From assembly GCA_037045185.1 (NCBI GenBank), contig JBAOHQ010000008.1, positions 372,001 through 436,000 on the forward strand: a stretch of 64,000 nt of DNA, in the 5' to 3' direction. The position numbers and the translations under genes were made by a program. This document shows, piece after piece, positions 42,664 through 51,403 of the stretch (position 1 is the stretch's first letter; the number at the start of each line of letters is the position of its first letter). The notes under the pieces were generated by a model that saw nothing but the letters and a program-made list of their open reading frames with translations, was not told the DNA's origin and did not search any database. This stretch comes from JAKOUY01 sp037045185. GTDB lineage: Bacteria > Actinomycetota > Acidimicrobiia > Acidimicrobiales > Ilumatobacteraceae.

Positions 42664-43767
42664 TCAACCCAGCCGCTGGACTGATGGCCGGTAGCCGCGG
42701 GCCATCAGTCCGCCGCGGTACATCTCCGCCGCGCCGGCATCCACCAGGACCACGGCGACGCCGCGGTTGCCCTCGGTGGAGTGGACCACCTCGAAGCTGT
42801 CGATGTTCACGCCGAGTTCGGCGGCAAGGGTGAACACCTCGGCGGCGGCCCCCGGGCGGTCCGGGATGGGGATCCGCAACTCGGCCAGGTCCGATGGGCG
42901 GGTGACCCGCGACGGCAGGTTGGCGCGCGCCTCCCGGGCCGTGACCAGGCGGCGGTGCAGCTCGGCGCGCTCGTTGCCGTCGACCACGTTGCGCATCGCC
43001 GACAGCCCGTCGATCAGCCCGTCGAGGGCCGACAGGATGGCCGGGCGGTTCTCGGCACAGATGTCCAGCCAGATCGCCGGGTGACCGCTGGCGATGCGGG
43101 TCATGTCCCGAAAGCCCCCGGCGGCCAGGCGCAGCAGCGCCCCGTGCTCCTCGGCCCGCTCGCTGGCCAGGCCCATCAGCGTGGCCGCGGTGAGGTGCGG
43201 GACGTGGCTGATCACGGCGACCACCTGGTCGTGGCGCTCGGGAGGCAGGGCGACGACATCGGCCCCGAGCTGGGCGACCACCGAGGCCACCGCGCTGAAC
43301 GTGGTGTCGGCCGTTGCCGCGTTCGGGGTCAGCACCCAGACCGCGCCGCTGAACATCCCCGCATCGGCGCCGTCGAGGCCCTCCAACTCTGACCCGGCCA
43401 TCGGGTGGCCACCGACGAACCGCGGGTCGTCCACCTCGGCGGCGATCGAGCCCTTCACCGACCCGGTATCGGTGACCAGGCCGGTGGTGCTGGCCAGCGC
43501 TCGGCGGACCTGCTCGGCGATGGCCATGACCGGTGTGGCCACGAAGGTGACGGCCGCCTGAGGGTCCAGCCCGGCAGCGTGGACGATGTCCCGGCGGAGG
43601 GCCTGCTCCACCCGGTCCGGCTTGGCGTCGTCGCCCACGACCCGCCATCCCTGCTCACGCAATGCCAAGGCGATCGATCCACCGATGAGCCCGAGGCCGA
43701 TCACGTTCGCCGTGGCACGCCCGGCGGATCCGCCGGATCGCGAGGTGTTGGCGTCGGTCTCGGTCAC
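42664..43767 (-). CDS. tyrA: Prephenate dehydrogenase with C-terminal ACT domain
   Basis: The protein has 367 residues. The N-terminal Rossmann motif VIGLGLIGGSIALAL lies near residues 22-36. The prephenate-site VTDTGSVKGS, GGHPMAGSE and HDQVVAVISHVPH follow. The last 75 residues (ELRIPIPDRPGAAAEVFTL, then NIDSFEV) form an ACT domain, probably for feedback control by tyrosine or phenylalanine. It starts with GTG, with TACGCT eight bases upstream. It is followed by aroA. Confidence 0.93.
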   Translation of the reverse strand: MTETDANTSRSGGSAGRATANVIGLGLIGGSIALALREQGWRVVGDDAKPDRVEQALRRDIVHAAGLDPQAAVTFVATPVMAIAEQVRRALASTTGLVTDTGSVKGSIAAEVDDPRFVGGHPMAGSELEGLDGADAGMFSGAVWVLTPNAATADTTFSAVASVVAQLGADVVALPPERHDQVVAVISHVPHLTAATLMGLASERAEEHGALLRLAAGGFRDMTRIASGHPAIWLDICAENRPAILSALDGLIDGLSAMRNVVDGNERAELHRRLVTAREARANLPSRVTRPSDLAELRIPIPDRPGAAAEVFTLAAELGVNIDSFEVVHSTEGNRGVAVVLVDAGAAEMYRGGLMARGYRPSVQRLG

Positions 43768-43775
43768 GGCGGGCA

Positions 43776-43781
43776 AGCGTA
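43776..43781 (-). promoter_or_regulatory. Candidate leaderless -10 box of the tyrA-aroA-HAD-ubiA unit
   Basis: TACGCT on the minus strand ends eight bases before the GTG at 43767, in the 65-base gap after the rluB stop. Confidence 0.45.
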
Positions 43782-43832
43782 CCGGAGCTCTCGTGCCAGG
43801 CCCTGGCCGGATTCGGCCGCCCGCGCGGCGGC

Positions 43833-44588
43833 TCAGGCGGTGGCCAGGGCGATCACTTCCTGATCGGTCAGGGCTCGCCACGCTCCCGGGGCGAGGGTCG
43901 GGTCGCGTAGTGGGCCGATCCGCACCCGCACGAGGCGCTGGACGGGATGGCCGATGGCCTCGCACATCCGCCGGACCTGGCGGTTCCTCCCCTCGTGGAT
44001 GGTGAGCCGGAGCACGCCGGGCGACGGCTGGCTGGCGGTGGCCGGCGCGGTGACCCCGTCGTCGAGCTCGATGCCGGTCCGCAGGCGGTGCAGGGACCGG
44101 TTGCTGACCGTCCCGCTGACCTCGGCCAGGTACTCCTTGTCGACCCCGTGGCTCGGGTGGGTGAGGCGGTTGGCCAGATCCCCGTCGTTGGTCAGGATGA
44201 GCAAACCCTCGGTCTCTTGATCGAGACGCCCGACGGGGAACACCCGCGGTTCGGTCGGGACGAGCGCTACCACGGTTGGACGGCCGTGGGTGTCCTTGGC
44301 GGTGGTGACCACACCGGCAGGCTTGTTCAGCAGGTAGTACACCAACCCGGGGCGGATCCCCACCGGGGCGCCATCCACCTCGACCACGTCGTGGGCCGTG
44401 TCCACCCGCCGCCCGAGCACCGCGGTCTCCCCGTTCACCGTGACCCGGCCCGCCGAGATCAGGTTCTCGCACACGCGCCGGCTCCCCCATCCACGCGCCG
44501 CCAACACCTTCTGCAGCCGCTCGCCCTCGGCCGCTGCCGCCTCGGCGGCCGCCTGGCGCTGCTCCCACAGCGGCGGTTCGATGGTCAT
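43833..44588 (-). CDS. rluB: 23S rRNA pseudouridine synthase, RluB/RsuA family
   Basis: This 251-residue enzyme converts a uridine of rRNA to pseudouridine. The N-terminal S4 RNA-binding domain is seen (RLQKVLAARGWGSRRVCENL). The catalytic aspartate is in VGRLDQETEGLLILTNDGDL, and the late EGRNRQVRRMCEAIGHPV is the family signature. It is placed directly after scpB, as in many Gram-positive and actinobacterial genomes (Rv1709-Rv1711 order in M. tuberculosis). Confidence 0.94.
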   Translation of the reverse strand: MTIEPPLWEQRQAAAEAAAAEGERLQKVLAARGWGSRRVCENLISAGRVTVNGETAVLGRRVDTAHDVVEVDGAPVGIRPGLVYYLLNKPAGVVTTAKDTHGRPTVVALVPTEPRVFPVGRLDQETEGLLILTNDGDLANRLTHPSHGVDKEYLAEVSGTVSNRSLHRLRTGIELDDGVTAPATASQPSPGVLRLTIHEGRNRQVRRMCEAIGHPVQRLVRVRIGPLRDPTLAPGAWRALTDQEVIALATA

Positions 44589-44603
44589 CGTCGCTGGCGC
44601 CCG

Positions 44604-45221
44604 TCAGGCCGGCGGGGTGTCGAAGCGCAGACTGTGCTCCAGGGCCTCGACCACGTCGGCGCCGGGGACGAACTCGACGATGGGCGGCAGGTCGGCCAGG
44701 GCGGCGAGGCCGAGCTTTTCGAGGAACAGCGCCGTGGTGCCGAACAGGACGGCCTGCCCGGGTCCGTGGTCACGGGCCACCTCGGTGACGTAGCCGCGGG
44801 CCTGCAGGGTGCGCAGCACGCCGTCGGGGTCGACGCCACGGATAGCGGCGATCTGGGCACGGCTGAGGGGCTGCTTGTAGGCCACGATGGCCAGCGTCTC
44901 CAGCGCGGCCGGGCTCATCCGCGCCCGCTGGCCGTCCAGCAGGAACCGTTCGACGTAGGCGGCGCAGTCGGGATGTGACTGGTAGCGGTACCCACCGGCG
45001 ACCCGCACCAGCTGGAACCCGTGGCCGGCGGCGTCGTACGCGGCCGCCAGTTCGGCGCACAGCCGCTCGACCAGGGCGACGGGTTGTTCGAGGAGTTGGG
45101 CGAGCAGATCGGTGGGCACCGGTTCCACGGCGACCATCAGCATCGCCTCGATGGCCCGCACGGTGCCGCCGTCGGCCTCGGCCGCGTCGCTCGGGTTCCC
45201 AGGTTCGTTCGGTTCGTTCAT
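44604..45221 (-). CDS. scpB: Segregation and condensation protein B
   Basis: This 205-residue subunit of the SMC-ScpAB condensin complex helps compact and segregate the chromosome. Two winged-helix domains are recognisable, with the strongly conserved LETLAIVAYKQPLSRAQIA, AIRGVDPDGVLRTL and LFGTTALFLEKLGL. The start at 45221 (MNEPNEPGNPSDAAEADGG) gives a short acidic leader before the first helix. It is downstream of scpA by 35 bases and upstream of rluB by 15. Confidence 0.94.
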   Translation of the reverse strand: MNEPNEPGNPSDAAEADGGTVRAIEAMLMVAVEPVPTDLLAQLLEQPVALVERLCAELAAAYDAAGHGFQLVRVAGGYRYQSHPDCAAYVERFLLDGQRARMSPAALETLAIVAYKQPLSRAQIAAIRGVDPDGVLRTLQARGYVTEVARDHGPGQAVLFGTTALFLEKLGLAALADLPPIVEFVPGADVVEALEHSLRFDTPPA

Positions 45222-45256
45222 CTCGTCGTCTCGTCGGGGTCGGGCGCCGGCATCGA

Positions 45257-46027
45257 TCAGCCGTCGTAGTCGTCGATCGTGATGGCTTGCTCGCCATCGC
45301 CTCCGGTCCACACCACGTCGATGTCCCCGAAGCGCTCCCCCTGGTCGAGCTCCACCTGGCCCTGCTTGTACAGCTCCAGCAAGGCGAGGAAGCGGACGAT
45401 CACGTCCAGCCGCTCGACCAGGTCGGCGGTGAGCCGGCGGAACGAGATCCGCCCCACCCGGGGCAGCTCGTCGAGCAGTTCGGCGACAGCGTCGGCCACG
45501 CTGACGCGGATGGGCGCCACGTGGAACAGGTCGATGCGCGGCACCGGGCGCGGAGTGATCGCCCGCATCATCGCTCGGTGCAGGCGCTGGGCGGTCACGC
45601 CGTCCATCAGGTCCGGCACCAGGGTCTCGAAGCGCTCGTCCGGGCCGGCGAGGCGCGGGAAGGACAGCGAGGCGTCCTCGGCCAGCCTGGACATCGCCGC
45701 GGCGACGTCCTTGAACGTCTTGCACTCGAGCAAGCGGGCGAGCAGCAGGTCCCGCTCCTCCCACAGCGCCAGCTCGTCGTCGAGGTCGACGTCGTCGCGG
45801 CCGGGGAGCAGCCGTCGGGCCTTCAGCTCCACCAACGTCGAGGCGATCAGCAGGAACTCAGTGGCCACGTCGAGGTCGAGGGACTGCATCCGCTCGATCT
45901 CGGCCAGATACTCGTCGACGATCCGAGACAGGGAGACCTCGTAGATGTCCACCTGCTCCTGGAGGATCAGGTGGAGCAGCAGGTCGAAGGGTCCCTCGAA
46001 CACGGAAGTAGAGACGTCGAGCGACAT
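45257..46027 (-). CDS. scpA: Segregation and condensation protein A
   Basis: This is the 256-residue kleisin subunit of the SMC-ScpAB complex. The N-terminal FEGPFDLLLHLILQEQVDIY and SRIVDEYL are the family signature that contacts the SMC neck. The ATEFLLIASTLVELKARRLL helix follows, and the C-terminal winged helix ends near residue 250. The ATG at 46027 is chosen because it sits just before the signature. An upstream in-frame start would add 34 residues of non-family sequence. A TACGAT nine bases upstream supports the choice. Confidence 0.94.
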   Translation of the reverse strand: MSLDVSTSVFEGPFDLLLHLILQEQVDIYEVSLSRIVDEYLAEIERMQSLDLDVATEFLLIASTLVELKARRLLPGRDDVDLDDELALWEERDLLLARLLECKTFKDVAAAMSRLAEDASLSFPRLAGPDERFETLVPDLMDGVTAQRLHRAMMRAITPRPVPRIDLFHVAPIRVSVADAVAELLDELPRVGRISFRRLTADLVERLDVIVRFLALLELYKQGQVELDQGERFGDIDVVWTGGDGEQAITIDDYDG

Positions 46028-46036
46028 GACCCCCCG

Positions 46037-46042
46037 ATCGTA
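46037..46042 (-). promoter_or_regulatory. Candidate leaderless -10 box of the scpA-scpB-rluB unit
   Basis: TACGAT on the minus strand ends nine bases before the ATG at 46027, in the 101-base divergent gap with the YCII gene. Confidence 0.4.
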
Positions 46043-46128
46043 CCGACCCTGTCGATTCCGGCGCGGCTCATTCGACTTCAGTGCGACAATCGCCGCACCA
46101 GGTGGCGACCAAACGGAGGAGCACGACA

Positions 46129-46497
46129 ATGCCCAAGTACACGATGCTGATCATGGAGAACGAGGCCCCCTACGCCGATCAGGCTGACGACTCAACCATG
46201 TTCCGCGACATCATGGAGATGCACCAGCAGTTCTCCATGGCCGTGATCGACAGCGGGGCGACGATTCTGGGGGGTGAAGCGCTGCAGCCGATTCCGACCG
46301 CCACGTTCCTGCGCGGGACACGCTCCGACGCGGTAACGGTCGTCGACAACCCGTCGCCCGACGTGAAGGAGACACTCGGCGGGTTCTACGTGATCGAAGC
46401 CCGTGACGACGCCCATGCCCTGGAGTTGGCCAAGCTGTGCCCGGCACCCCACGGCTACATCGAGTTGCGCCCGGTGTGGGACATCCCCGCGATGTGA
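46129..46497 (+). CDS. YCII-related (DGPF-type) protein
   Basis: This is a small 122-residue protein with the YCII ferredoxin-like fold. KYTMLIMENE at the N-terminus, GGEALQP, and GGFYVIEARDDAHALELAKLCP fit the DGPF group that is almost always encoded beside ECF42 sigma factors. A strong GGAGGA at 46115-46120 precedes the ATG, so this gene has an ordinary leader. Its stop shares one base with the start of the sigma factor gene (TGATG). The biochemical role of these proteins is unsettled. Confidence 0.88.
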   Translation: MPKYTMLIMENEAPYADQADDSTMFRDIMEMHQQFSMAVIDSGATILGGEALQPIPTATFLRGTRSDAVTVVDNPSPDVKETLGGFYVIEARDDAHALELAKLCPAPHGYIELRPVWDIPAM

Positions 46498-47798
46498 TGG
46501 ACGCCCGGCCAGGGCCTGAGCCCGTGCCATCCACAGGGTCGGCCCAGGCTCAGGCCGGCGAGGCGCTTCGTCGGCACTGGGGCCGGGTGGTCGCCGCCGC
46601 GGTTCGCGTCTGCGGCGACCTCGGCCTGGCCGAGGAAGCAGCGGCCGACGCCTTCGCCCTGGCGCTGCAGACCTGGCCGGCCCAGGGTGTCCCCCGATCG
46701 GTCGAGGCCTGGCTGCTGACGGTGGCCCGGCGGCGGGCCGTCGATCGGGTGCGGCGCGCCGCGGTGGGGCGGGACAAGCTGCGCCTCGCCGTGGCCGGCG
46801 CGCCCACCGAGATCGACGAGATCGACCTCGACGATCCGCTCGTCGCCGACGACGACGTCCGCCTCGTGGTGCTGTGCTGCCACCCGGCGCTGGACCAGGA
46901 GGTGCAGGTGGCCCTCACCTTGCGGCTGGCCTGCGGCGTGCCCACCGCAGCGGTTGCCGCAGCCTTCCTGGTCCCGGAGTCGACGATGGCGGCGCGGCTG
47001 ACCCGCGCCAAACAACGCATCGCCAGGTCCGAGCTGCCCACCACCCTGCCCGACGATCTCGCCGTGGAGGAGCGGATGCCCGCTGTGTTGCGCACGGTGC
47101 TGTTGGCGTACTCGATGGGGCACACTGCCGGCGCCGGCGCCACCCTGCGTGACGACTCCATCGCCGGCCACGCCGTGCATCTGGCCCGGACTATCCATCA
47201 TCACCGCCCGGATGACCCCGAAGCGGCCGCGCTGCACGCGCTGGTCGTGCTCTGCGAGGCTCGAGCAGGTGGCCGGCTGGCCGGTGACGGCGCCCAGGTG
47301 CTGCTCGAACACGCCGATCGATCGGCGTGGGACCACACGCTGATCGTCGAGGGGCTGGCGGCGATCCGGGCCAACCGGCGACCGTCAGCGCACTCGGGAC
47401 CGATGGCGTTGCGCGCCGAACTCGCCGCGTTGCACGCGGCGGCGCCTCGCTCCGCCGAGACGGATTGGACAGCGATCGTCGACGTCTATGACCTGCTGCT
47501 CGCCCGAGAGCCGAGTCCAACCGTTGCCATCGGGCGTTGCCTGGCCATCGCTGAGTTGTGCGGTCCGGCAGCTGGACTTGCCGACCTGGACGAGGTGCTG
47601 GCGGTGGCCGGTCAGGCACTGCGCCGGTACCCGTACGCGGCTGCGGCCCGAGCCCGGCTGCTGGCCGCCGGCGGTGAGCGCGCCCGCGCCGCTGACGCAT
47701 GGCGCGACGCCGCGGCATGGGCCCGCACCGATGCAGAACGGGCCTACTTCCTGGAGCAGGCCGGTGCTGCCGCTGACGCAGCGAGCGGCCCGCGCTAG
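46497..47798 (+). CDS. ECF sigma factor, ECF42-like, with TPR-like C-terminal extension
   Basis: The protein has 433 residues. The first 180 carry sigma region 2 (AEEAAADAFALALQTWP, then VARRRAVDRVRR) and region 4 (VQVALTLRLACGVPTAAVAAAF, then MAARLTRAKQRI). The remaining 250 residues are alanine-rich helical repeats (DUF6596/TPR type). This layout plus the coupled YCII gene is diagnostic for the ECF42 group, which lacks a classical anti-sigma factor and is thought to be controlled through the extension. No second anti-sigma candidate is nearby. Its stop codon overlaps the stop of the convergent SDR gene within a CTAG. Confidence 0.88.
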   Translation: MDARPGPEPVPSTGSAQAQAGEALRRHWGRVVAAAVRVCGDLGLAEEAAADAFALALQTWPAQGVPRSVEAWLLTVARRRAVDRVRRAAVGRDKLRLAVAGAPTEIDEIDLDDPLVADDDVRLVVLCCHPALDQEVQVALTLRLACGVPTAAVAAAFLVPESTMAARLTRAKQRIARSELPTTLPDDLAVEERMPAVLRTVLLAYSMGHTAGAGATLRDDSIAGHAVHLARTIHHHRPDDPEAAALHALVVLCEARAGGRLAGDGAQVLLEHADRSAWDHTLIVEGLAAIRANRRPSAHSGPMALRAELAALHAAAPRSAETDWTAIVDVYDLLLAREPSPTVAIGRCLAIAELCGPAAGLADLDEVLAVAGQALRRYPYAAAARARLLAAGGERARAADAWRDAAAWARTDAERAYFLEQAGAAADAASGPR

Positions 47799-48721
47799 GT
47801 CCAGGGGACCGCGATCCGGTCATCGGCGTCGGGATCGACCGGCGAGGTGTACCCGAAGAGGTCCAGCTCGTCGCGCCCGGCGCGGAGGACCTTGAGACCG
47901 TCGGTGGCCGAGGCGTCGTCCCAGCCGGCGGCGAGCGCCTCCAGGGTCAAGGCCGCGCCGGCACGCAACCCGGTACCGGCCATCGTGCGGATCACGGCCA
48001 CCCTGCCCCCGCCGGCGCTGACCAGTTCGCCCGTGCACGGCACGTCGCGATGGCACAGCAGCACCGCCGCCGGCGCGCACAGCGAAGCCGGGAAGTGTTC
48101 CTCCATCCACGCCCGGACCTGCTCGTGAGGGTTGGCGGCAGCGGCGCGGGTGAAACCGATCGGCAGCAGGGCGTTCACCGCGATCCCGTGCGCCGCGCCC
48201 TCCAGCGCCAGCGACCTGGTCAGTCCCCAGAGGCCGGCCTTGGCCATCGAGTAGGTCACCATGCCAATGTCACCCAGGGCCGTCGCCGAGGAGGTGAAGA
48301 CGATCCGCCCGCCCCCCTGGTCGACCATCAGCGGCCACGCTGCCCTGGCCATGTGGAACGAGGCGAGCAGATGGGTGCTCACGACGCGCTCGAGGTAGTC
48401 GTCGGTGACGGTGTCGATCGGGCCGCTCGGGCCGCCACTCCCGGCGTTGTTCAGCACTGCGTCCAGCCGGCCGAACCGCCGATGGGCCCCGGCCACGAGG
48501 TCGGCAGCAGTCTGCGGCTCGCCCAGGCGGCTGACCACAGCCATGGCGCTCCCGCCCGCGGCGACGATCTCGGCTGCCGTCTCCTCGGCTGGTTCGGCGG
48601 ACGCGTCGGCTATCACGACCGTGGCGCCACGGCTGGAGAGCAGGAGCGCGTGCTGCCGACCGAGTCCCCGGCCGGCGCCGGTGACGATGACCACCTGATC
48701 GTCGAAGCGGATCTGTGCCAT
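47795..48721 (-). CDS. SDR family oxidoreductase (MFE-2-like)
   Basis: This is a 308-residue short-chain dehydrogenase, somewhat longer than classical ones. Motifs are VTGAGRGLGRQHALLL near residues 14-29, NNAGSGGP, the catalytic TSSATAL and YSMAKAG. The TGAGRGLGR-HA pattern is typical of 3-hydroxyacyl-CoA dehydrogenase domains of peroxisomal-type multifunctional enzymes. A C-terminal tail of about 60 residues has no motif I recognise. The ATG at 48721 has TAGAAT six bases upstream. It stands alone between the sigma factor and TrpRS genes. The substrate is unknown, with a fatty acyl-CoA or steroid intermediate plausible. Confidence 0.86.
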   Translation of the reverse strand: MAQIRFDDQVVIVTGAGRGLGRQHALLLSSRGATVVIADASAEPAEETAAEIVAAGGSAMAVVSRLGEPQTAADLVAGAHRRFGRLDAVLNNAGSGGPSGPIDTVTDDYLERVVSTHLLASFHMARAAWPLMVDQGGGRIVFTSSATALGDIGMVTYSMAKAGLWGLTRSLALEGAAHGIAVNALLPIGFTRAAAANPHEQVRAWMEEHFPASLCAPAAVLLCHRDVPCTGELVSAGGGRVAVIRTMAGTGLRAGAALTLEALAAGWDDASATDGLKVLRAGRDELDLFGYTSPVDPDADDRIAVPWT

Positions 48722-48727
48722 CGGCGG

Positions 48728-48733
48728 ATTCTA
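48728..48733 (-). promoter_or_regulatory. Candidate leaderless -10 box of the MFE-2-like SDR gene
   Basis: TAGAAT on the minus strand ends six bases before the ATG at 48721. It is one of the best matches to the consensus in the window. Confidence 0.5.
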
Positions 48734-48808
48734 CGGAGGCGCCGCGCCCGTGGCCGGCAGTCGAGAAGCGGCGAACAAACGAGGCCGGGCATCGACCGAG
48801 CCGATCGT

Positions 48809-48814
48809 TAGCCT
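48809..48814 (+). promoter_or_regulatory. Candidate leaderless -10 box of trpS
   Basis: TAGCCT ends eight bases before the GTG at 48823, so trpS is probably translated from a leaderless message. No T-box or trp attenuator can fit. Confidence 0.45.
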
Positions 48815-48822
48815 GGCTCGCC

Positions 48823-49821
48823 GTGACACGAGTTCTCTCCGGCATCCAGCCAACGGGCGAAACCCATCTCGGCAACTACGTGGGGGCCCTGCGCAACTGG
48901 GTGGCGATGCAGGACCAGGCCGACACGTTCTACTGCCTCGTCGACCTCCATGCCCTGACGATCCTCGACGAGCCGGGCGTGCTGGCCGAGCGCACCCTGC
49001 GCCAGGCCGCCGTGCTGTTCGCCGCCGGCCTGGATCCCGACCGCACGACCGTGTTCGTCCAGAGCCATGTGGTCGAGCACAACCAGCTGGGCTGGATCAT
49101 GGAGTGCACGGCCAGCTTCGGCGAGCTCAACCGGATGACCCAGTTCAAGGAGAAGACCGCCAAGCGGCAGCGCGATCACGTCTCCGCAGGCCTGTTTACC
49201 TACCCGGCCCTGCAGGCCGCTGACATCTTGCTGTATGACGCCGACGAGGTACCCGTCGGCGAGGACCAGCGCCAGCACATCGAGGTCACCCGTGACCTGG
49301 CGATGCGCTTCAACGGCCGCTTCGGTGACACGTTCGTGCTGCCCAAGGCGGTCCACCCGCCGGCCGGGGCGCGGGTGATGGACCTCCAGGACCCCACGTC
49401 CAAGATGTCCAAGTCCGCCGACAGCGACGCCGGTCTGGTCAACATCCTCGACGACCCGGCGGTGATCATCAAGAAGTTCAAGCGCGCCGTCACCGACAGC
49501 GAGTCCGAGGTCCGCTTCGATCGCGCCGCCAAGCCGGGCGTCAGCAACCTGCTGGAGATCCTCTCGGCATGCACGGGCGTGGCCCCCGGCGAGCTGGCCA
49601 GTCGGTACACGCAGTACGGGCCGCTGAAGGCCGACACCGGCGAGGCCGTCCTGGAGCTGCTGCGCCCCGTCCAGCACCGATACCACGAGTTGATGGCCGA
49701 TCCCGCCGAGTTGCTCCGCCTGCTCAGCACGGGCGCCGACAAGGCCCAGGTGGTGGCGGCGGCGACCCTGGCCAGGGCGTACGCCAACATCGGGATGGTC
49801 CCCCGCCTCCCGCCGGGCTGA
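48823..49821 (+). CDS. trpS: Tryptophanyl-tRNA synthetase
   Basis: This 332-residue class I synthetase charges tRNA-Trp. The HIGH-equivalent motif is PTGETHLGNY (residues 10-19), and the KMSKS loop is exact at residues 194-198. The tryptophan-site segments DLHALT and VGEDQRQHIE are also seen. The length is standard for the bacterial enzyme. The GTG at 48823 gives MTRVLSGIQPTG, matching the usual N-terminus. A longer in-frame extension upstream has no family character. It converges on the lipoprotein gene with no gap between stops. Confidence 0.96.
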   Translation: MTRVLSGIQPTGETHLGNYVGALRNWVAMQDQADTFYCLVDLHALTILDEPGVLAERTLRQAAVLFAAGLDPDRTTVFVQSHVVEHNQLGWIMECTASFGELNRMTQFKEKTAKRQRDHVSAGLFTYPALQAADILLYDADEVPVGEDQRQHIEVTRDLAMRFNGRFGDTFVLPKAVHPPAGARVMDLQDPTSKMSKSADSDAGLVNILDDPAVIIKKFKRAVTDSESEVRFDRAAKPGVSNLLEILSACTGVAPGELASRYTQYGPLKADTGEAVLELLRPVQHRYHELMADPAELLRLLSTGADKAQVVAAATLARAYANIGMVPRLPPG

Positions 49822-50343
49822 TCAGTCCCCGAGGCCGCCCTCGCTCATCGCCGCCCAGGTGTTCGGCCCCACCTGTCCGTCCACCGTCAGGCCGTGGGTG
49901 CGCTGGAAGTCGCGGACCGCGGCATCGGTGGCCGGGCCGAACCTGCCGTCGGCGGCGATGTCGAAGCCGAGGTCACGCAGGCGGTTCTGCAGCTCGCGCA
50001 CGATGCCACCGCAGTCACCCTTGCGCACGTCGTCGGTCACCGACGACGGCGCCCGGCACGGTCGGGTGGTGGACGTCGGTGGCCGGGTCGAGCTCGTCGA
50101 CGAGCCAGCCACCAAGGACGACGAGGATGACGACGACGATGGGGACGATGACGATGACGAGGATGACCTGGCAGGCGACGAGGCGGTGGGGCGAGCCGAC
50201 CCGGCACCCGATACCTGCCCGGCCCCCGCCTCGCCGGCGGCTGTGGCCCCCGGCGGGCTCTCGACTGCCGACCTGTTGGTGGTGGAGGAGCAGGCGACGA
50301 GACCTACTGCCACTGCGAGTGCGCACGCAACCCTGGCGATCAT
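49822..50343 (-). CDS. Lipoprotein with C-terminal peptidoglycan-binding domain
   Basis: The protein has 173 residues. The signal sequence ends in the lipobox LVAC (Cys18). Residues about 45-95 are a low-complexity Ser/Thr/Pro linker with long serine runs. The C-terminal 65 residues form a PG_binding_1 domain (LQNRLRDLGFDIAADGRFGP, then VRDFQRTHGLTVDGQVGPNT). It is therefore likely a membrane-anchored protein holding on to the cell wall. No catalytic domain is present, so it is a binding or anchoring protein. It overlaps the stop of the upstream esterase gene by ATGA. Confidence 0.85.
   Translation of the reverse strand: MIARVACALAVAVGLVACSSTTNRSAVESPPGATAAGEAGAGQVSGAGSARPTASSPARSSSSSSSSPSSSSSSSSLVAGSSTSSTRPPTSTTRPCRAPSSVTDDVRKGDCGGIVRELQNRLRDLGFDIAADGRFGPATDAAVRDFQRTHGLTVDGQVGPNTWAAMSEGGLGD
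50115..50167 (-). repeat. Trinucleotide-rich tract coding for the poly-serine linker
   Basis: The plus strand is a purine-rich run of GAC/GAT/GAG-like triplets, and the minus strand codes for two runs of eight serines separated by a proline. It is a slippage-prone site. The reading frame is intact here. Confidence 0.7.
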
Positions 50344-51358
50344 GGCTGCAATCGTGCCAGCTGGCGGCGCAGCCAGCGGGTCACGTCGAGGGCACTCTGC
50401 TGGGACATCTCGGTGAACGGGAACATCTGGTAGCCGTGCGGGCCGCCGGGGTAGACGTGCAACTCGCAGGGGACCCCAGCCTGGTTCAGGCGGGTGGCAT
50501 AGTCCACGTCCTCGTCGCGAAACCCGTCGATCGTGCCGACGGCGATGTACGCGGGTGGCAGCCTGGACAGGTCCTTGGCCCGGGCGGGTGCGGCGTAGAT
50601 CGGCAGGGCCGGGTCGGCGTAGCGCGGGCCGAGGTACGCCCGCCAACCGAACTCGTTGGAGTCCCGGCTCCAGATGTCCAGACCCTCGAGCTGGCTCGAC
50701 GGGGTGATCTGGCGGTCGTCCAGCATCGGGCAGATCAACGTCTGGAACGCGATGTCGAACTCGTCCCGGTCACGCACCAGCAACGCCAGACCGGCCGCCA
50801 GACCGCCGCCGGCGCTGCCCCCGTAGATGCCCACGCGGTCCGGGTCGATCCCCAGATCGGCGGCGTTGGCCATCACCCACGCCAGCCCGTCGTAGCAGTC
50901 CTCCAGCGGCCCGGGGTATGGGGTCTCCGGCGAGAGCCGGTACTCCACCGAGGCGCCGACGATCCCGAGCGATCCGCAGTAGGCCCGGTGCATCGGGTCG
51001 TCCATCAGCCGGGTGCCCATCACGTAGCCGCCGCCGTGGATCGAGAACAGGCACGGCAGCGGTCCGCTCGCCCCGGGCTCGCGGTGCACCCGGACGACCA
51101 CGCCGCGGGCCTCGTCGACGACGTGATCCACCGACTCCACCGTCGTCGGGACGTCCAGCGCGGCGAGGAACATGGCCTCGCGCTCTGGCGCGAGGCGGCG
51201 AGACCGTCGACGGTCAACGGCGGGAACTGGAACGCGGCCAGTTGGTCGACGATCTCGGGGTCGACCAGGTTGGGCGTCACCCGCCCGATGACGACGGCCC
51301 GCGCCTCGAGGGCCTGCGGTGCGCCGAGGTCGATCTCGCGTCGTTGACGAACTGCCAT
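50340..51358 (-). pseudogene. HSL-type alpha/beta hydrolase (esterase), interrupted by one frameshift
   Basis: Read through one missing base near 51195-51205, this encodes about 339 residues of an alpha/beta-hydrolase-3 (hormone-sensitive lipase family) esterase. The first piece is about 55 residues (from MAVRQRREIDLGAPQ). The second begins LAPEREAMFLAALDVP and has the oxyanion HGGGYVMGT, the nucleophile motif YGGSAGGG and the C-terminal acid/His region (DGFRDEDVDYA, GPHGYQMF). All catalytic elements are present in the second piece. GGGGGAGG a few bases before the ATG at 51358 is a good ribosome-binding site. The stop overlaps the lipoprotein start (ATGA). A single lost base in GCCGCC is the simplest explanation, so sequencing error is likely. 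Confidence 0.8.
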
Positions 51359-51403
51359 CGTGGCCTCCCCCAAGAAGTCGCCTGCGATCTTCGCGTAGAC
51401 GGA

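Noticed and set aside
48722..48822. tRNA or T-box upstream of trpS
   Set aside because: No cloverleaf or T-box consensus can be drawn in this 101-base gap, and the promoter appears to be leaderless.
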